NCBI GenBank assembly: GCA_016714225.1
Contig: JADJNS010000001.1
Location: forward strand, 496,001-560,000
From: Archangiaceae bacterium
Lineage (GTDB): Bacteria; Myxococcota; Myxococcia; Myxococcales; Myxococcaceae
Length of the DNA: 64,000 nucleotides
Direction: 5' to 3'
Both the position numbers and the translations under genes were made by a program. The notes under the pieces are model-generated. The model ran no database searches, had not been told where the DNA came from, and worked only from the letters and a program-made list of their open reading frames with translations. This document shows, piece by piece, positions 59,247-64,000 of this stretch. The first letter of the stretch is position 1, and every line of letters begins with the position of its first letter.

Positions 59247-60352
59247 CGGGCCACCTCGAGCGCGAGAGGAATGAGTTGGTTCAAGTCGACGCCGTCGTTG
59301 CGGTCGTCTCCGGTTCGCACGATGACCACGTCGCGGCTGGGCACCACCACCACGAACTGACCCCAGTGGCCGATCGCCGAGTACGCGTCGGTGGGCGCGT
59401 CTTTCCACGGGCGCTCGCCCTTCTTCTCCACCACGTCGTTGAGCCACCACATCCACCCGTTCGAGGTGTCGTCGGTCTCTGCGGCGCCGGCCTTGAACGT
59501 CGCGCTCTGCGTGGTGGAGCGCGTCACCCAGTCTTCGGGGAGCAGGCGCTGCCCGTTCCAGCAGCCGTCGTTCAGGTACAGGTAGCCGAAGCGCGCGAAG
59601 TCGCGCGGGGTGGCGAACACGTAGCTGCCGCCGCCGGGGGCGCCCTTGGGGTCGCCCGAGAACACCACGCCGCTCATGCCCACGCGGTCGAACAGCTCGC
59701 TCCAGAACCAGTCGGCTGTGAGCCCGTGCTTGAGCCCCGCCTGCCGCACCACCTCTGACAGCAGCCCTGCCTCGCCCGTCGAGTAGTTGAAGCGCGTGCC
59801 CGGCTCGGCCTGCTTCTGGTGGCCGAGCACGAAGCCCGGCATGTCGCGGTGCCCTTCACCGAGCAGCATCGCGATGACCGAGCTGCGCTGGTACGACCCG
59901 TGCTCGTAGCCCTCTTGCCAGTGCATGCCGCTGCCGAACTCCATCAGGTGCTGCACGGTGATGGGGCAGAGCTCTGTTCGCGCGTCGACGTAGTCGCACA
60001 CCGAGTCAGAGGTCTTCAGCGCGCCGAGCTGCACCGCCACCCCGGTCAGCGCGGTGGTGACGCTCTTGGCCACGCTCCAGCTCAGGTGACGGTTGGTGGG
60101 CCCGAAGCCACGCGCGTAGCGCTCGTAGATGAGCTCGCCGCCCTTGATGATGAGCAGCGACTCGGTGCGCAGCCCGAGCCGCTCGCCGTCGGTGCCGGTG
60201 AGCGTGAAGGCGTAGTCTTCGAGCGCTTGAATCTCGGTGGCGCGGTCGAGCTTCACCTGCTCGAGGTTCTCGCTCGGCCAGCTCTCGGTGGGCCACGACG
60301 GCCGGGTGGGGCAGGGCGCGGCCAGCAGTGACAAGACGATGAGCGCGTGCAC
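59243..60352 (-). CDS. Beta-lactamase-fold serine hydrolase
   Basis: This 369-residue secreted protein (signal MHALIVLSLLAAPC) is in the class C/penicillin-binding-protein-type family. It has SxxK in SWSVAKS (S93, K96), YxT/YSN-like FNYSTGEAG and HxG-like GHWGQF near the C-terminus. Substrates could be beta-lactams, esters or D-amino-acid peptides. It is followed (4-base overlap) by a small lipoprotein and precedes nothing obvious. Its ATG is 1 base from the end of the next gene upstream (60354). Confidence 0.9.
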   Translation of the reverse strand: MHALIVLSLLAAPCPTRPSWPTESWPSENLEQVKLDRATEIQALEDYAFTLTGTDGERLGLRTESLLIIKGGELIYERYARGFGPTNRHLSWSVAKSVTTALTGVAVQLGALKTSDSVCDYVDARTELCPITVQHLMEFGSGMHWQEGYEHGSYQRSSVIAMLLGEGHRDMPGFVLGHQKQAEPGTRFNYSTGEAGLLSEVVRQAGLKHGLTADWFWSELFDRVGMSGVVFSGDPKGAPGGGSYVFATPRDFARFGYLYLNDGCWNGQRLLPEDWVTRSTTQSATFKAGAAETDDTSNGWMWWLNDVVEKKGERPWKDAPTDAYSAIGHWGQFVVVVPSRDVVIVRTGDDRNDGVDLNQLIPLALEVAR

Positions 60353-60353
60353 G

Positions 60354-60914
60354 TCAGAAGCTCCATTTCGCGGCGGGCGCGACGAACGTCGTAGGCGCGA
60401 TGGGGTCGCGCACGGTGAGCACCAGAGGCGGCTCGCGTGGCCACCCGCGCTCGAGCAGCACCGCGGCGCCCGGCTGCAGCACCGCCTGAACCAGGGTGTA
60501 GATGGCGACCTCGCTGAAGATTCCGACGGTGAGCCCCAGTGACGCCGCGCAGGCGAGCGAGATGCCGTTGATGAGCAGCGTGGCGAAAAATGCCGGCCAC
60601 GCGCGGTAGCGGCCGGGGCTGCCCCAGTTGCCCGCGATGACCGTCGCCAGCGTCACCGCCAGCGGGGGCAAGAGCCCGATGCTCAGCAGCACCGGTATCG
60701 CCGACCAGAGGTAGTTGTTCGACAGCCCCGCGAAGAGCGCGCCCAGATACAGACTGCTCGGCACCACGATGACCGCCGCCGCCGCGCCCACGGCGAAGTG
60801 GTAGCCGAGGTGCAGCTCGGGCCTCGGCACCAGCGCGCCCACCGTGGGTCGCGCGCCGTCGTTCGGCTCGAGCAGCACCGACGTTTGATGATCAGCCGGC
60901 GCCGGCTCGGCCAT
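60354..60914 (-). CDS. Membrane protein with four helices
   Basis: This 186-residue protein has about four hydrophobic helices (HFAVGAAAAVIVVPSSLYLGALF, WSAIPVLLSIGLLPPLAVTLAT, PAFFATLLINGISLACAAS, EVAIYTLVQAVLQPGAAV) and an acidic N-terminus (MAEPAPADHQTSVLLEPNDG). The function is unknown. In the +1 frame upstream, a signal-peptide-like MLQLALWSALALSS begins at 61006 and runs to the LLP before MAEP, so the real start may be there if one base is in error. It ends one base before the beta-lactamase start. Confidence 0.6.
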   Translation of the reverse strand: MAEPAPADHQTSVLLEPNDGARPTVGALVPRPELHLGYHFAVGAAAAVIVVPSSLYLGALFAGLSNNYLWSAIPVLLSIGLLPPLAVTLATVIAGNWGSPGRYRAWPAFFATLLINGISLACAASLGLTVGIFSEVAIYTLVQAVLQPGAAVLLERGWPREPPLVLTVRDPIAPTTFVAPAAKWSF

Positions 60915-61097
60915 GGGAGCAGGGTCGGAGAGGGGGCGTCTTCCGCAGTGAGCAGCTTCACTTGAGAGCTCAGCGCGAGCGCGGACCAGAGGGCGAGCTG
61001 GAGCATGCGCGCCTCTTACCCAATGTGCCGTGCGAATGCTCGGCGCGGTCGCCAGCGGTTTGTCATCGCCGGTGAAAGCGACTACTCCTGCCGGCTC

Positions 61098-62231
61098 ATG
61101 CCCCGACCTCTCCTCTCGGTTCTCGTGCTGGCGTGCGCCTGCGGCTCTCCCAACTCCGGCAACACCGGGGGCGGCAGCGGCGGCAGCGCTGGCGGCGCGA
61201 CGGGCGGGAGCGGCGGCACCAGCGGCGGCTCGGCTGCAGCTGGCGGCACCGGTGGCGATGCGGGCGGCAGCGCCGGCGGTGCGGCCGGTGGCTCTGCAGG
61301 AGGCTCGACCGGCGGCGGCAGCGCGGGCGCGAGCGGCTCGGCCATCAAGAAGGTCTTCGTCATCTCGATGGAGAACCAAGACAGCACCAGCATCTACGGC
61401 AGCAGCAACGCGCCCTACCTCAACACGCTCATCACCGCGGGCGGCAAGGCGGCCAACTACACCGACGTGCTCGCCAACGCGGTGCCCAGCGAGCCGCACT
61501 ACATCTGGCTCGAGGCGGGCACCAACGCCTTCAGCGACCGCACCTTCACCAACGACAACGACGCGTCGCCGACCAACAGCACCTCGTCGACCGCGCACCT
61601 GGTCACCCAGCTCGCCGCGCTGCCCACCCCGAAGACCTGGCGCGCCTACCAGGAGGACATGGACACGACCAGCGGCTCGTGCCCCATCGCGTCGAGCGGC
61701 TACTACGCGGCGAAGCACGACCCGTTCATCTTCTTCCAAGACGTCTCGGGCAACCCGCCCTCGAAGGCCAACGCCGGCTGCGCCGCGCACCACAAGCCGT
61801 TCACCGTGGCGGGGCTCAAGGCCGACCTGCTCGCCAACGACGTCGCCGACTACACCTTCATCACGCCCAACCAGTGCAACGACATGCACGGCGCGGCGTG
61901 CGCGAATGGCTGCCTGGGCGGCGTCACCATCGGGCTGTGCGTGAAGGCCGGCGACGACTGGTTGGCCGCCATCGTCCCCTCCATTCTCACCTACATCAAC
62001 GCGCACGACGGCGTGCTGTTCATCGTGTGGGATGAGCCGGTCAGCAGCGGCGCGGGTACTCCGTTCGTGGTGGTCGGGCCTCACGTCAAGGCGAACCACA
62101 ACAGCACCGTCACCGTCTCGCACTCGAGCTACCTGAAGTCGCTGCAGCGCATCTTCGGCGTGCCGGTGTTCAGCAACGTCTCGGCGGCGAACGACTTCTC
62201 CGACTTCTTCCAGCCCGGGTACTTCCCGTGA
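61098..62231 (+). CDS. Phosphoesterase (alkaline-phosphatase/AcpA-type) lipoprotein
   Basis: This 377-residue lipoprotein (LVLACAC) has a long Gly/Ala/Ser linker and a phosphoesterase-family (PF04185-like) body: KKVFVISMENQDSTSIYG near the start, FITPNQCNDMHG, VLFIVWDEPVS and VVGPHVK. These match acid phosphatase AcpA/phospholipase C-like enzymes. It would act outside the cytoplasm on phosphate esters. GTGA overlap couples it to the second P460 gene. ATG 61098 gives the lipobox; the upstream codons to 61005 are not needed. Confidence 0.85.
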   Translation: MPRPLLSVLVLACACGSPNSGNTGGGSGGSAGGATGGSGGTSGGSAAAGGTGGDAGGSAGGAAGGSAGGSTGGGSAGASGSAIKKVFVISMENQDSTSIYGSSNAPYLNTLITAGGKAANYTDVLANAVPSEPHYIWLEAGTNAFSDRTFTNDNDASPTNSTSSTAHLVTQLAALPTPKTWRAYQEDMDTTSGSCPIASSGYYAAKHDPFIFFQDVSGNPPSKANAGCAAHHKPFTVAGLKADLLANDVADYTFITPNQCNDMHGAACANGCLGGVTIGLCVKAGDDWLAAIVPSILTYINAHDGVLFIVWDEPVSSGAGTPFVVVGPHVKANHNSTVTVSHSSYLKSLQRIFGVPVFSNVSAANDFSDFFQPGYFP

Positions 62232-62743
62232 GCCTGCTCCGCTCCATCGCGCTCGCCACCGCGCTGTGCGGCTGCGGCGCGCAAGTCGCTCCGACCGCCG
62301 ACGCGGGCACCACCTTCATCGCTTTCGCCAGCCACTTCAACGGCTACGCCGACTGGGAGTCGTTCGCGCTTCCCGGTGGCATCGCCCAGGGCTCGAGCCA
62401 CCTCGCCGGCGACCGGGTCATCTACCTGAACCACCGCCCGCCCGCGGGCGCCACCGAGTTTCCCGTCGGCACCATCATCGTCAAGACCACCCAGAGCCAG
62501 ATTTTCGGAATGGTGAAGCGCGGCGGCAACTACAACGCCGACGGCGCGGTGAACTGGGAGTGGTTCGAGCTCGAAGGCTCTTCGGCGCAGACCTACATTC
62601 GCTGGCGCGGCCTGGGGCCTCCCGATGGAGAGACCTACGGCGGCCCCGGCAACAGCGGCTGCAACAACTGTCACTCGGGGGCCTGGGACAACGACTTCGT
62701 GCAGGCCGAGCCGCTGAAGCTCGCTGGCCTCGCCAAGAAATGA
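62228..62743 (+). CDS. P460-type cytochrome lipoprotein, copy 2
   Basis: This 171-residue lipoprotein is a paralogue of 26408-26953: both share PPAGATEFPVGTIIVK, the KRGG loop, WEWFEL and a C-terminal CNxCH (here GCNNCHSGAWDND, C145-H149). GTG 62228 overlaps the phosphoesterase stop by 4 bases (GTGA), so this copy is coupled to a phosphatase rather than to imelysin and DHOR. The signal ends near LCGC. It lacks a Fur-box in its vicinity. Confidence 0.75.
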   Translation: MSLLRSIALATALCGCGAQVAPTADAGTTFIAFASHFNGYADWESFALPGGIAQGSSHLAGDRVIYLNHRPPAGATEFPVGTIIVKTTQSQIFGMVKRGGNYNADGAVNWEWFELEGSSAQTYIRWRGLGPPDGETYGGPGNSGCNNCHSGAWDNDFVQAEPLKLAGLAKK

Positions 62744-62779
62744 CTGCTCCGGCCCGCCGTGCTGGCCGAGCCGGAGCAG
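62744..62779. terminator. Hairpin between convergent genes
   Basis: CTGCTCCGGC (62744-62753) and GCCGGAGCAG (62770-62779) form a perfect 10-bp stem with a 16-base loop, directly after the P460 stop and before the Gly-rich gene's end at 62799. No T-tract. Confidence 0.55.
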
Positions 62780-62798
62780 GCTCACCGCCCGCGGCCGC

Positions 62799-64000
62799 TC
62801 AGGGGCAGGCGAACGACCGGTTGGCGTAGCCGGTGGTCGACGGCTGACTCGGGTCGCCCACACCGCCCTGGCCGGTGGTGATTTGCATGGCCGCCGCGCC
62901 CACCGGAGTGGTCTGGTTCACGCACCAGACGCCGACCGACGGCCCGCCCACTCCGTAGCCGCCGCTGCCACCGTTGCCACCGCGGCCACCCGCGCCACCG
63001 ACGCCGCCGTTGCCCGAGCGGTTGTTGTTGCCGCGGTCGATGCCCGAGCCGCCCACGCCACCGGCGCCGCCGTTCGCACCGTTGCCGCCGCCGCCGCCGC
63101 GACCGCCCGCACCTCCGTTGCCGGTGATGATTTTCAGCAGGCTCCACTGCGGCGTCGAGTTCGCGATGACCAGCGCAATCGACGCTCCGCCCGGCGAGCC
63201 GCCTTCTCCGCCCATGCCGCCGTAGCCGCCGGCACCACCCCCACCGCCCCAGCCACCGGCCTCGTACGGGCTGAACGGAGAGCAGTGCAGCTTGCCGCCG
63301 CCGCCACCGCCGCCGCCGCCCCTGCCCGCAGTGCCGGTGGCTCCCGGAGCGCCGGTCGCGCTGGCGCTGCGCTGCCAGACACCGACCGGGTCGAGGCTGC
63401 CCATGCCCGAGCCGTTGCCGCCCGTGGGGCCGTTCGCTCCGGGCATACCCACCGCGCCCGCAGCGCCGTTCATTGCGGCGGTGCCGCAGGCCCACGCCCC
63501 GCCGGGCCCACCGATGCCGCCTCCGCTCGGCGCGGCCTGCCCGGCCTCACCGTTCACGGTGCTGGTGCCGAAGCCGCCGGGGCCGCCGAACCCGCCGGCG
63601 CTCGCGCCCACGCCGCCCAGGGCGACGAGCGGAGGGGTCGGGCTCACCCAGTCGGGGTTGTTGAGCACCGCGCTGGCTCCCTGCCTGCCGTTGGCGGCTG
63701 CCAGCGGCAGGGCTCCGGGGTTGCCGTTCGCGCCGTTGATGCCGGTCTGGCCGTTGCCCGCGGTGATGCTCACCCGGTTGAGCTTCACCCGCGTGCCCGA
63801 GTTGATGATGCGCAGCGTCTGCGAAGAGCTGCCCGCGCCGACCGTCGGGCCTGCCACGAAGCTCACCCGGTCGAAGACGGTATCGACGGTGTAACCGTTC
63901 ATCGCGGTGCCGGTGAAGGGCGTGGTGAGCGTCGCCACCGAGGTGTTGGTGCGCGCCCAGGTGCCATCGTAGCCGCCGTAGACGCTGGCGCCCTGGGGCC
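62799..64000 (-). CDS. Gly-rich secreted-type protein (5' partial)
   Basis: About 400 residues are visible; the start lies beyond 64000. The first visible part (QGASVYGGYDGTWART, GYTVDTVFDRVSFVAGP, SSSQTLRIINSGTRVKLNRV) looks like a pectin-lyase/beta-helix repeat protein. A long very Gly-rich stretch follows, with GGxGG, NGGAGG and NGANG units and occasional GNNNRSGN. It ends ANRSFACP. Such Gly-rich beta-helix proteins are typical of myxobacterial surface proteins. Only one Cys pair (WACGTAA, KLHCSP) and the terminal C stand out. Confidence 0.65.
   Translation of the reverse strand, partial: PQGASVYGGYDGTWARTNTSVATLTTPFTGTAMNGYTVDTVFDRVSFVAGPTVGAGSSSQTLRIINSGTRVKLNRVSITAGNGQTGINGANGNPGALPLAAANGRQGASAVLNNPDWVSPTPPLVALGGVGASAGGFGGPGGFGTSTVNGEAGQAAPSGGGIGGPGGAWACGTAAMNGAAGAVGMPGANGPTGGNGSGMGSLDPVGVWQRSASATGAPGATGTAGRGGGGGGGGGKLHCSPFSPYEAGGWGGGGGAGGYGGMGGEGGSPGGASIALVIANSTPQWSLLKIITGNGGAGGRGGGGGNGANGGAGGVGGSGIDRGNNNRSGNGGVGGAGGRGGNGGSGGYGVGGPSVGVWCVNQTTPVGAAAMQITTGQGGVGDPSQPSTTGYANRSFACP

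Noticed and set aside
63000..63900. CRISPR-like regularity in the Gly-rich region
   Set aside because: The repeats are short, irregular and coding (GGxGG); no spacer-repeat pattern or cas genes are seen.

Overview
The window is GC-rich, densely coding bacterial DNA from a member of the Myxococcota (myxobacteria). The clearest marker is a set of three proteins (30268-33039, 46192-47226, 56043-57680) ending in a MYXO-CTERM-like tail: a GCGC motif, a short hydrophobic stretch and a terminal arginine cluster. Supporting signs are many lipoproteins with Gly/Ser/Thr/Ala-rich linkers, two membrane-anchored Ser/Thr kinases, FHA, GAF and GGDEF signalling modules, and a P460-type cytochrome. I see no rRNA, tRNA, CRISPR array, prophage or transposase. 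No gene-free stretch is longer than about 250 bases.

Layout. 1-9.7 kb: a partial TonB-family protein, an outer-membrane barrel, a methyltransferase, a HELVEAATDP-motif lipoprotein with an 18-bp minisatellite, a caspase-fold protein and a VWA-type lipoprotein. 9.9-15.7 kb: a PG-binding/GH25 lysozyme, a diiron ferritin-like protein, and a kinase-esterase-DUF6882 run. 15.9-25.4 kb: an FHA-GAF-adenylate cyclase, a HAD phosphatase, dihydroorotase, a response regulator, a Rieske/FAD oxidoreductase, and two inverted copies of a small intergenic repeat. 25.6-29.3 kb: a tightly packed four-gene operon (di-heme oxidoreductase, imelysin lipoprotein, P460 cytochrome lipoprotein, outer-membrane protein) behind a 21-bp Fur-box-like palindrome. 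30-34.8 kb: a MYXO-CTERM surface protein and a MerC/Cys-rich copper-storage cluster. 34.9-42.3 kb: an S37-type peptidase, a methyltransferase interrupted by a huge poly-G tract, an M1 aminopeptidase and lipoproteins. 42.3-54.1 kb: a large TPR/DUF3857 protein, a trypsin-like protease, a coiled-coil protein, an aldo-keto reductase operon, a DNRLRE-endonuclease lipoprotein and a second kinase. 54.1-64 kb: a candidate small RNA with a very strong terminator, a uracil-DNA glycosylase, a GGDEF protein, MYXO-CTERM and lipoprotein genes, a beta-lactamase-fold hydrolase, a phosphoesterase with a second P460 cytochrome, and a Gly-rich protein running off the end.

The most interesting candidate system is the Fur-box operon: it would couple imelysin-type iron handling to two extracytoplasmic c-type haem proteins and a barrel. 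The second is the structured RNA at about 54.12-54.25 kb. A quality warning applies. Four genes carry single-base frameshifts in G/C-rich runs (near 236, 41337, 44690 and 51262), and a 144-base poly-G block lies at 37374-37517. Both point to uncorrected assembly errors rather than biology.
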